From an uncultured bacterium (GTDB lineage Bacteria > Pseudomonadota > Gammaproteobacteria > Burkholderiales > Burkholderiaceae_E), in contig CAIPGD010000072.1 of NCBI GenBank assembly GCA_903864485.1, forward strand, positions 1-7,633: a stretch of 7,633 nt of DNA, given 5' to 3'. Shown here in pieces: positions 1 to 4,980 of the stretch. Made by a program: the position numbers and the translations under genes. Numbering within the stretch: position 1 is the stretch's first letter; each line of letters begins with the position of its first letter. A model generated the notes under the pieces. That model saw only the letters and a program-made list of their open reading frames with translations, searched no databases and was not told the DNA's origin.

Positions 1-1094
1 CTGGCGGCGCTTTCGTTGTTGATCTTGGAGTAGTTCACCCCAACGGAAGTCCGCTTCGAAAGGCTGTAGTCATAACCGATCGAAACCTGGGTCGCGCCGG
101 TATTGCTCTGACCACTGATCCCTTGAGCCTTCGTGTACTGGAACAGGATTGCGCCCATTCCCATCGGGGCGGTGACCGCGATATGCGATGCTTTACGCTT
201 CTGGTCTGCAGCAGAGCCGAACTTCAGCTTCGAGTCGTCGTACTGAGCGCCGATCTTGGCGATGCCCAGATCGTAGCTGCCGTATAACTTCATCGACTCT
301 TCTCCACTCTTGGCGGTCGCGCCAAGAGCGGCGATCGTTGTGCCCAGGGCACCCGAGGTCACGTTCGCTGTGGCCGCGCCAGTGACGTTTTCAACTTTGG
401 CATCCCAAATGCTGATCCCGGCGTAAATCGGGCCTTGACGATAGTTAATTTCGGCGTGGCTGGCCTGACCCTTACCAGGGTTAATCGTGGTCAGCGTCGT
501 CGAGGTCTGGTAAGCAGTGCCGCCTTCAATTGCGAAAGGAGCGGTCGAATAATCGATCTGGGCGCTGAAGCCCGACATGACTGGCGTCATGTAGCGGATC
601 ACGTTCTTGGTCCGCGAGGTCACAGCGATTGGGGCCGCGCCGATGTAATCGAGCAGCGAGGTCGACGAAGCACCCAACGAAGTGGCGCGTGCGCCGAACT
701 CGTCAAGACCTTTGCCGTAATGGGTGTCAAGGTTGCCGAAGCGAATTTCACCGAAACCACCCTTAACGCCAACGAAGGTGTTGCCGCCTGCGAGCAGACC
801 CTGTGGGGTGACGCCGTAACCGCCACCGCTGGTGCCATCGTTGCCGTTGAAGCGGTTGTCAACCTGGAAAACAGCGGCCATGCCGCCGCCCAGATCTTCG
901 GTTCCGCTCAGGATGATCCGCGAGGAACCGTCCGACATGGCGGTGTCCTTGATCTTGCCAACGCCTGTGACGGAATCGGTCGAGAACCGGGTGATACCGG
1001 TCTTGATGTTGCCGGAGATGGTCACGCTGGATTGAGCCAGTGCGACGCCAGGAAGCGCGGCGACGACGGCCAGCGCGAGTAGCGATTTCTTCAT
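1..1094 (-). CDS. Gram-negative porin, 3' end missing at left window edge
   Basis: This is a general diffusion porin of the outer membrane, forming a beta-barrel (normally trimeric) that passes small hydrophilic solutes. The start is the ATG at 1094, giving MKKSLLALAV and a classic signal peptide with an AxA site, so cleavage is expected after Ala20 (ALA|QSS). The mature protein opens with a first strand of the family type (VTISGNIKTGITRF). It carries the porin motifs SRIILSGTEDLGGGMAAVF (about residues 59-76) and NTFVGVKGGFGEIRFGNLDT (about 105-124), the latter leading into constriction loop L3. About 364 codons are visible and the reading frame is open to the left edge. Family members are usually 350-400 residues, so probably only the last few strands and the terminal Phe are missing. 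A weak AGGGA lies about 7 nt upstream of the ATG. The canonical SR(L/I)GFKG motif is altered to SRIILSG. The family call is firm; the solute specificity cannot be read from sequence. Confidence 0.93.
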   Translation of the reverse strand, partial: MKKSLLALAVVAALPGVALAQSSVTISGNIKTGITRFSTDSVTGVGKIKDTAMSDGSSRIILSGTEDLGGGMAAVFQVDNRFNGNDGTSGGGYGVTPQGLLAGGNTFVGVKGGFGEIRFGNLDTHYGKGLDEFGARATSLGASSTSLLDYIGAAPIAVTSRTKNVIRYMTPVMSGFSAQIDYSTAPFAIEGGTAYQTSTTLTTINPGKGQASHAEINYRQGPIYAGISIWDAKVENVTGAATANVTSGALGTTIAALGATAKSGEESMKLYGSYDLGIAKIGAQYDDSKLKFGSAADQKRKASHIAVTAPMGMGAILFQYTKAQGISGQSNTGATQVSIGYDYSLSKRTSVGVNYSKINNESAA

Positions 1095-1197
1095 GATGGT
1101 CCCTGCTATGTCTAGAGTGATGAATGCCAGGGACGTAGCGGAATGCCACGCTGCACTGGCGCATCTCCTCCCAAGCCGGGCTCGGGAAGGTGCTCAG

Positions 1198-1226
1198 ATT
1201 GTGATCAATTGCACCAACCCGACCAA
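1198..1226 (-). promoter_or_regulatory. Possible promoter for the left-edge porin
   Basis: On the minus strand a TTGGTC (1226-1221) and a CACAAT (1203-1198) are separated by 17 bp, about 100 bp upstream of the porin ATG. Both hexamers are only partial matches to the sigma70 consensus, so the call rests mainly on spacing and position. If it is right, the mRNA would have a leader of roughly 95 nt that includes a GGGAGGAG at 1172-1165. Confidence 0.25.
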
Positions 1227-1259
1227 GTAGAACCGGAGAAATGTCGCTTTTTACCAACG

Positions 1260-1336
1260 AGGGCCCGTGTGGAGCCCGTGTGGAGCCCGTGTGGGGCCCG
1301 CGTGGGGCCTAACCGGGACCCAACTGGGGCTTAACC
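1260..1336. repeat. Degenerate tandem repeat, seven 11-bp units
   Basis: Seven consecutive 11-bp units follow the pattern GGRGCCCGTGT and become more diverged towards the right. They start at 1260, 1271, 1282, 1293, 1304, 1315 and 1326. The units at 1271 and 1282 are identical, and those at 1260 and 1293 differ from them slightly. The last three units drift to GGGGCCTAACC, GGGACCCAACT and GGGGCTTAACC. The array begins 10 bp after the stop codon of the upstream porin and lies before the leader of the next porin. Several units contain GGGCCC-like palindromes, so neighbouring units can form small hairpins, for example GGCCC at 1295-1299 with GGGCC at 1305-1309. Unit length is not a multiple of three, so a coding repeat is unlikely. 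No T-run marks it as a classical terminator. Confidence 0.85.
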
Positions 1337-1345
1337 AGCAGAGGC

Positions 1346-2449
1346 CTAGAACACGTGCCGCAACCCCAGCGAGAGTGCTCGTGGATTTTCGCCGATGCTG
1401 CTCGGAATCAGGACCTCGCTCGCTGATCGCAAACTAAATGCGCCGGAACCGTTGTTGTGCAGGGCGCCGACCGATGCGTACAAAGAGGTCCGCCGCGAGA
1501 CGGGGTAGTTATAGGCAAGCCCGAAGGTGTTGGCGCGTGGGGCGTTCGTGGCGCTGTCGAATTTGATTTGATAGAACTGGGCGAGCAGGGTTCCTGTGCC
1601 GACCTTCATGCTGGCGCCGATGTTCACGCCGCGCAGGCGGTCTGAAGCCGTCGGATGCGCCCGGTAGTAACCCATGCCCGCCTTGATCATGCCGAAATCG
1701 TAGGAAGCGCCGGCGACCACCTCGCGTACTCGGACGCCCGGTGTAACGTCGACCTGGCCGTAGGCCGCATTCGCTTTAAGGGGCCCCATCTCGTAGGCCA
1801 GGCGGCCGCCATAGTAGCGTCCCAGCCGGTCGGCAGAGGTGAGGCTTTCGGTGATCTGCGAGCCGCCCGCGACGCTGGTGGAGGTGCCAGTCGAGGAAGC
1901 GCCTCCAAAGCTCCCGGCCGCTTCGCCGCTAAAGCCCTGGACTACTGGAGATCGATAGAAGACCGCATTGTCGACGCGCACGGTTGTGTAGCCGAAGCCT
2001 TGCGTATTGCCCCAGTAACCGTGGCCCAGGAGGTCATTCAGGCCGGCTGCATTGTAGGTGGGTGTCGTGTCCCGTCCCAGACGGATTTGGCCGAAATCAC
2101 CCGCGAGCCCGACGGTGGCGATCCGGTCGAAGAGCCGGTTGGCTGGCCCACCCCGCTGGCCGCCGGTATCGCTGTTAAAGCCAGACTCGAGGTCGAAGAC
2201 CGCCCGCAGGCCGCTGCCAAGATCTTCAGCACCACGAAAGCCGAGTCGGCTCGTCGAAGCCACGCCCGTCGATAGAATGCCCGAGCGATCAGGGCCGGTG
2301 CTCACCCAACTGATGCCCGTATCAATCAGTCCGTAGAGGTTGAGGCTGGATTGCGCTTGAGCGCTCAGGGGCGAGGCGAGGAGACCGCTGATCGCCGCGA
2401 TGGCGAGGGGGCTTGCTTTGAGGGGGCCTGCTATATAAGACTGCTTCAT
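1346..2449 (-). CDS. Gram-negative porin (family 4 type), complete
   Basis: This is an outer-membrane diffusion porin of 367 residues. I chose the ATG at 2449 because it begins a normal signal peptide: MKQSYIAGPLK, a hydrophobic core (LAIAAISGLLA) and an AxA site after Ala32 (AQA|QSS). The frame stays open to an ATG at 2557, but the extra 36 residues would bury the signal peptide. The mature protein starts with the standard first strand SLNLYGLIDTGISW, then has SRLGFRGAEDLGSGLRAVF (residues 67-85) and RIATVGLAGDFGQIRLGRDT (roughly 108-127), which is the approach to the constriction loop. It ends in GLRHVF, whose terminal Phe is the usual signal for the BAM assembly machinery. It sits upstream of a second porin on the same strand, about 250 bp away, but the two are clearly diverged and are not a recent duplication. 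Substrate is unknown. Confidence 0.95.
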   Translation of the reverse strand: MKQSYIAGPLKASPLAIAAISGLLASPLSAQAQSSLNLYGLIDTGISWVSTGPDRSGILSTGVASTSRLGFRGAEDLGSGLRAVFDLESGFNSDTGGQRGGPANRLFDRIATVGLAGDFGQIRLGRDTTPTYNAAGLNDLLGHGYWGNTQGFGYTTVRVDNAVFYRSPVVQGFSGEAAGSFGGASSTGTSTSVAGGSQITESLTSADRLGRYYGGRLAYEMGPLKANAAYGQVDVTPGVRVREVVAGASYDFGMIKAGMGYYRAHPTASDRLRGVNIGASMKVGTGTLLAQFYQIKFDSATNAPRANTFGLAYNYPVSRRTSLYASVGALHNNGSGAFSLRSASEVLIPSSIGENPRALSLGLRHVF

Positions 2450-2459
2450 GCCGTTGGAT

Positions 2460-2463
2460 CTCC
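2460..2463 (-). promoter_or_regulatory. Ribosome binding site supporting the start at 2449
   Basis: The minus strand reads CTGGAG followed by ten bases and the ATG at 2449. GGAG is a modest Shine-Dalgarno match at a slightly long spacing. It supports initiation at the signal-peptide methionine and not at the in-frame ATG at 2557. Confidence 0.4.
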
Positions 2464-2625
2464 AGAGGGGTTGGATCGGTTGTGCTGCTTCAGTCGGTGG
2501 CAGTGCTACGCTTGCGAACAGCAGTCTGAAGCCGCACTCATGCCTGGCCCCGGGCATTGCCGACCTTGTGGATCAGTTGGCAGAACCTTGTCTTGCTGGA
2601 GCCACAAACGCGACCATTGGTTGGA

Positions 2626-2655
2626 CAGACTGCGGGACCTCAGACTGCGGACCCT
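2626..2655. repeat. 15-bp direct repeat upstream of coq7
   Basis: Two adjacent 15-bp copies occur at 2626-2640 (CAGACTGCGGGACCT) and 2641-2655 (CAGACTGCGGACCCT). They share the first ten bases exactly, and one G is replaced by a shifted C in the tail. The repeat ends 39 bp before the coq7 ATG and is followed by a perfect 10-bp palindrome GCGCTAGCGC at 2664-2673. The two lie where an operator would act, in the divergent region between the porin and coq7. I could not find a convincing -35/-10 pair for either gene in 2450-2694, and I see no other gene there. Confidence 0.6.
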
Positions 2656-2694
2656 CGTAAGGGGCGCTAGCGCGCAAATTTAAGGAAGCAGCGG

Positions 2695-3333
2695 ATGCGA
2701 CAGGCCAGTGGAATCGATCAAGTCTTGGCGGTGATGGGGCGGGCGCTGGCAACAGTGGGCGGGCAGCCGCTTGCGTCGCGCCCGAGCCCTGCAGAGGGGT
2801 TGCGTGATGCGGCCGAACTTTCCCCGGAAGAACGCCGGCATGCCGGTGCGCTGATGCGGGTGAATCATGTCGGTGAGGTGTGTGCCCAGGCGCTCTATGA
2901 GGGCCAGGCGCTGTTCGCCAAGGATCCGGCGGTTCGGCAACTCTTAAATCGCTCCGCGCACGAAGAAGGCGATCATCTCGCCTGGACCCGCGATCGGCTA
3001 GATCAACTGGGTGCGCGCCCGTCGCTGCTGAACCCGTTGTGGTTTGCAGGGGCCTTCGTGATGGGGGCAGTTGCCTCTCGTTTAGGCGATCCAGTCAGCC
3101 TCGGCTTTTTGTCCGAGACCGAGCGTCAGGTTGAGCAGCATCTGGCGGGGCATCTCGAGCAATTGCCCCCGGAGGACCTTAAGTCCCGAGCGATCGTGGC
3201 TCAAATGCGGATCGATGAGGCCCGTCACGCCCGCGATGCAGAGTCGCAAGGGGCCGTGCCCGCGCCTGCGCCCGTGGCGAAGGCCATGCGTGCGGTTGCT
3301 CAGGTGATGACCAAAACCGCCTACTACGTTTGA
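2695..3333 (+). CDS. coq7: Demethoxyubiquinone hydroxylase Coq7
   Basis: This is the di-iron monooxygenase of ubiquinone biosynthesis, which hydroxylates 2-polyprenyl-3-methyl-6-methoxy-1,4-benzoquinol at the last open ring position. It acts at the cytoplasmic membrane. The 212-residue protein has the complete ferritin-like ligand set: Glu61 in NHVGEVCAQALY, Glu91 and His94 (ExxH) in SAHEEGDHLAW, Glu143 in SETERQVEQHL, and Glu175 and His178 (ExxH) in RIDEARHA. The hydrophobic stretch LLNPLWFAGAFVMGAVASRL (about 111-130) matches the membrane-contacting helix of the family. The length and the C-terminal MTKTAYYV are typical of betaproteobacterial forms. The start at 2695 is backed by AAGGAA at 2682-2687, 7 nt upstream. 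It is transcribed divergently from the porin. A minus-strand small-RNA gene converges on its 3' end. Confidence 0.97.
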   Translation: MRQASGIDQVLAVMGRALATVGGQPLASRPSPAEGLRDAAELSPEERRHAGALMRVNHVGEVCAQALYEGQALFAKDPAVRQLLNRSAHEEGDHLAWTRDRLDQLGARPSLLNPLWFAGAFVMGAVASRLGDPVSLGFLSETERQVEQHLAGHLEQLPPEDLKSRAIVAQMRIDEARHARDAESQGAVPAPAPVAKAMRAVAQVMTKTAYYV

Positions 3334-3351
3334 TCGGGCAAAAACGAGGCT

Positions 3352-3381
3352 AAAAAAAACCCGAGGGGTTAACCTCGGGTT
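3352..3381 (-). terminator. Rho-independent terminator of the small RNA
   Basis: A 9-bp perfect stem AACCCGAGG/CCTCGGGTT (3381-3373 with 3366-3358) encloses the six-base loop TTAACC. It runs directly into eight T residues on the minus strand (3359-3352, the first two within the stem). On the plus strand no T-run follows the stem, so it terminates the minus-strand RNA and not coq7. Confidence 0.9.
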
Positions 3382-3440
3382 GAATCCACCTGTTGAGGAG
3401 GGTGGAGGAGACACTGGGGGACTCGAAGTCCGAGTCCATG
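3352..3440 (-). ncRNA. Small RNA with two anti-Shine-Dalgarno motifs (toxic-sRNA-like)
   Basis: This is a stand-alone small RNA of about 89 nt on the minus strand between coq7 and the OsmC-like gene. The 5' end is inferred from the promoter at 3475-3447. The 5' hairpin is GGACTCG/CGAGTCC (7 bp, 3437-3419, loop GACTT). The next segment carries CTCCTCC (3410-3404). A second hairpin has stem TCCACC/GGTGGA (3406-3401 with 3390-3385) and a ten-base loop CTCCTCAACA. The 3' end is a terminator hairpin plus a U-tract. CCUCC is the core of the 16S rRNA 3' tail that pairs with Shine-Dalgarno sequences, so the RNA is built to bind purine-rich ribosome-binding sites. The sequence and architecture resemble a family I recall as 'Betaproteobacteria toxic small RNA', found through fragments that could not be cloned in E. 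coli; membership is unverified. Targets and physiological role are inference. Confidence 0.8.
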
Positions 3441-3446
3441 GCTCAA

Positions 3447-3475
3447 ACTATAACGCGGGATTTGTTGCAACGCAA
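3447..3475 (-). promoter_or_regulatory. Sigma70-type promoter of the small RNA
   Basis: On the minus strand TTGCGT (3475-3470) and TATAGT (3452-3447) are separated by exactly 17 bp. Each is close to the sigma70 consensus (TTGACA, TATAAT). Transcription would start about 3442-3439, just ahead of the first hairpin. The palindrome GTTGCAAC (3464-3471) overlaps the -35 element and could be a binding site. Confidence 0.75.
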
Positions 3476-3576
3476 GAACTGGGGCTTTGATGGCCTGCTT
3501 TGGGCTTCTGGCTATCTGGACAGGAAATTTGTTGCGGTGCAGATTCGACTCAACTAACTGATCGACGGGGGCCTCA

Positions 3577-4059
3577 ATGGAATGTCAGGTGCGCTGGGGT
3601 GGACCCGGCGGGATGAGCTTTGTGGCCGAAACCGGCAGCGGCCATGCTGTGGTCATGGACGGTGCGGTTGAGGGCGGTGGGCGCAATCTTGGGCCGAGGC
3701 CGATGGAAATGATCCTGGCGGGGACGGGCGCCTGCACCGCTTATGACGTGGTGTTAATTCTGAAGCGCAGTGGGATGGACATCCGTGGCTGCGATGTCCG
3801 GCTCGAGGCCGAACGCGCGCCCACCGACCCCAAGGTCTTCACCGCCATCAACGTGCATTTTACGGTCCGGGGGCGCCGTTTGCGCGCCAACGTCGTCGAG
3901 CGCGCCGTTCAGGTCTCTCACGAGAAGTATTGTTCGGCGTCGGTCATGTTGGAGAAGACCGCCAAGATCACCCGATCGGTCGAGATCATCGATGACGAGA
4001 CTTGGCAGCCATTGACGTCGCCGCCCGCACCATCACCTTCGCCTTCTGCGGCGTCCTGA
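3577..4059 (+). CDS. OsmC/YhfA-family redox protein
   Basis: This 160-residue cytoplasmic protein belongs to the OsmC-like superfamily, whose members reduce peroxides (often organic ones) through a reactive cysteine pair. The diagnostic pieces are present: Glu44 in RPMEMILAGTGACTAYDVV with Cys53 at the start of the central helix, and Cys119 in HEKYCSASVML. The opening RWGGPGGMSFVAETGSGH and the domain order place it nearer the YhfA-like branch than true OsmC or Ohr. The activity in that branch is poorly defined, so peroxidase function is inferred. Residues after about 145 form a Pro/Ser/Ala-rich tail (PPAPSPSPSAAS) outside the fold. The ATG at 3577 is preceded by a GGGGG run (about 7 nt upstream), a weak Shine-Dalgarno. 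No strong promoter is visible in 3476-3576. It lies between coq7 and rplM, an arrangement I recall from related genomes. Confidence 0.9.
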   Translation: MECQVRWGGPGGMSFVAETGSGHAVVMDGAVEGGGRNLGPRPMEMILAGTGACTAYDVVLILKRSGMDIRGCDVRLEAERAPTDPKVFTAINVHFTVRGRRLRANVVERAVQVSHEKYCSASVMLEKTAKITRSVEIIDDETWQPLTSPPAPSPSPSAAS

Positions 4060-4068
4060 CATTCTTAT

Positions 4069-4098
4069 TTGACTGCTAGTCTAAGACCCCGATATACT
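4069..4098 (+). promoter_or_regulatory. Sigma70 promoter of the rplM-rpsI(-argC) operon
   Basis: TTGACT (4069-4074) and TATACT (4093-4098) stand 18 bp apart, each one or two bases from consensus. Transcription would start near 4105, giving a leader of about 29 nt for rplM. The -35 lies only 9 bp after the stop of the OsmC-like gene. Confidence 0.8.
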
Positions 4099-4133
4099 TA
4101 CCGGCTCACTTTAAAGTTTAAAGTTTTCGATCA

Positions 4134-4562
4134 ATGAAAACCTTTTCGGCTAAATCCCATGAAGTCCGGCGCGACTGGTTTGTCGTTGACGCGGCAGACA
4201 AGGTGCTCGGACGCCTCGCAGCAGAGATCGCCCATCGACTGCGTGGCAAGCACAAGCCCGAATTCACCCCGCACGTCGATACGGGGGACTTCATTGTCGT
4301 GGTTAACGCGGCCCAGATTCGCGTGACCGGCAACAAGGCGCTTGATAAAAAGTACTACCGTCACAGTGGTTATCCAGGCGGTATTTCCGAAACCAATTTC
4401 ACCAACATGCAGGCCCGATTCCCCGGGCGCGCGCTTGAAAAAGCGGTGAAAGGCATGTTGCCAAAGGGCCCGCTGGGCTATGCAATGATCAAAAAACTTA
4501 AGGTGTACGCCGAGGGTGATCATCCGCATGCCGCACAGCAGCCTCAAGCGCTCGAGATCTGA
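4134..4562 (+). CDS. rplM: 50S ribosomal protein L13
   Basis: L13 is an early-assembly protein of the large ribosomal subunit that binds 23S rRNA. The protein is 142 residues, the usual bacterial length. It begins MKTFSAKSHEVRRDWFVVDA and contains the conserved LGRLA (residues 25-29), NAAQIRVTGNKALDKKYYRHS (about 58-78) and the family signature GMLPKGPLGYAMIKKLKVY (107-125) followed by GDHPHAAQQP. The ATG at 4134 is fixed by homology, yet no Shine-Dalgarno sequence lies upstream: the leader reads TTTAAAGTTTAAAGTTTTCG before TCA-ATG. In E. coli, L13 is known to repress its own operon through the leader; whether the doubled TTTAAAG here takes part in that is a guess. rpsI follows after 14 bp, the classic L13-S9 pair. 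Confidence 0.98.
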   Translation: MKTFSAKSHEVRRDWFVVDAADKVLGRLAAEIAHRLRGKHKPEFTPHVDTGDFIVVVNAAQIRVTGNKALDKKYYRHSGYPGGISETNFTNMQARFPGRALEKAVKGMLPKGPLGYAMIKKLKVYAEGDHPHAAQQPQALEI

Positions 4563-4576
4563 CGGGACGTATCTTC

Positions 4577-4969
4577 ATGATTGGTGATAAAAACTACGGC
4601 ACCGGCCGCCGCAAGACGTCAGTAGCCCGCGTGTTCATGAAAAAAGGCAGTGGCCGTATTGTGGTCAACGGCAAGCCGATTGACGAATACTTTGCCCGCG
4701 AAACCGGTCGGATGGTGGCGCGTCAGCCACTCGAACTGACCGGCAACCTGCATCTGTTCGATATCCAGATCAATGTGCATGGCGGTGGTGAATCCGGCCA
4801 AGCTGGTGCGGTTCGTCACGGAATCACGCGGGCATTGATCGATTACGATGCCACGCTCAAGCCGCAACTCTCCGCGGCTGGCCTGGTAACGCGCGATGCG
4901 CGTGAAGTCGAACGGAAAAAAGTCGGCCTGCGCAAGGCACGCCGTCGTAAGCAGTTCTCCAAACGTTAA
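4577..4969 (+). CDS. rpsI: 30S ribosomal protein S9
   Basis: S9 is a small-subunit head protein whose C-terminal tail reaches the P site and contacts the tRNA anticodon stem. The 130-residue protein matches the family length and shows YGTGRRKTSVARVFMKKGSG (residues 7-26), ETGRMVARQPLELT, the GGGESGQAGAVRHGITRAL core (69-87), and the basic C-terminus RKKVGLRKARRRKQFSKR ending in the invariant SKR. A weak GGGA at 4564-4567 precedes the ATG at 4577 by 9 nt. It is co-transcribed with rplM, and its stop is only 11 bp before argC. Confidence 0.98.
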   Translation: MIGDKNYGTGRRKTSVARVFMKKGSGRIVVNGKPIDEYFARETGRMVARQPLELTGNLHLFDIQINVHGGGESGQAGAVRHGITRALIDYDATLKPQLSAAGLVTRDAREVERKKVGLRKARRRKQFSKR

Positions 4970-4980
4970 TCTCGGCCGCC

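Noticed and set aside
435..1082. 215-codon plus-strand ORF
   Set aside because: It is the antisense shadow of the porin gene, which has a signal peptide and family motifs on the other strand.
1200..1215. TGTGATCAATTGCACC, resembling a CRP or FNR half-site
   Set aside because: Only one half matches TGTGA; the other half agrees at three of five positions. That is too weak without a motif scan.
859..1257. Minus-strand 132-codon ORF with an SD-like GGGAGGAG directly before an internal ATG
   Set aside because: It overlaps the porin in another frame, the SD touches the ATG with no spacing, and the product is arginine-rich low-complexity sequence typical of a shifted frame.
1260..1336. CRISPR array
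   Set aside because: The units are 11 bp and contiguous, with no spacers and no cas genes.
1655..2275. 206-codon plus-strand ORF
   Set aside because: It is the antisense shadow of the second porin and has no recognisable motifs.
2450..2557. 36-codon N-terminal extension of the second porin
   Set aside because: It would place a non-hydrophobic segment ahead of a perfect signal peptide. The start at 2449 fits export and has its own GGAG.
3358..3381. coq7 terminator on the plus strand
   Set aside because: The stem is followed by GAATCC with no T-run on the plus strand; the T-run lies on the minus-strand side.
3438..3557. Plus-strand ORF of 39 codons (MAQTITRDLLQRK...) just upstream of the OsmC-like gene
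   Set aside because: The nearest Shine-Dalgarno-like block (3404-3410) is 27 nt from its ATG, its sequence is explained by the antisense of the small RNA and its promoter, and it resembles nothing I know.
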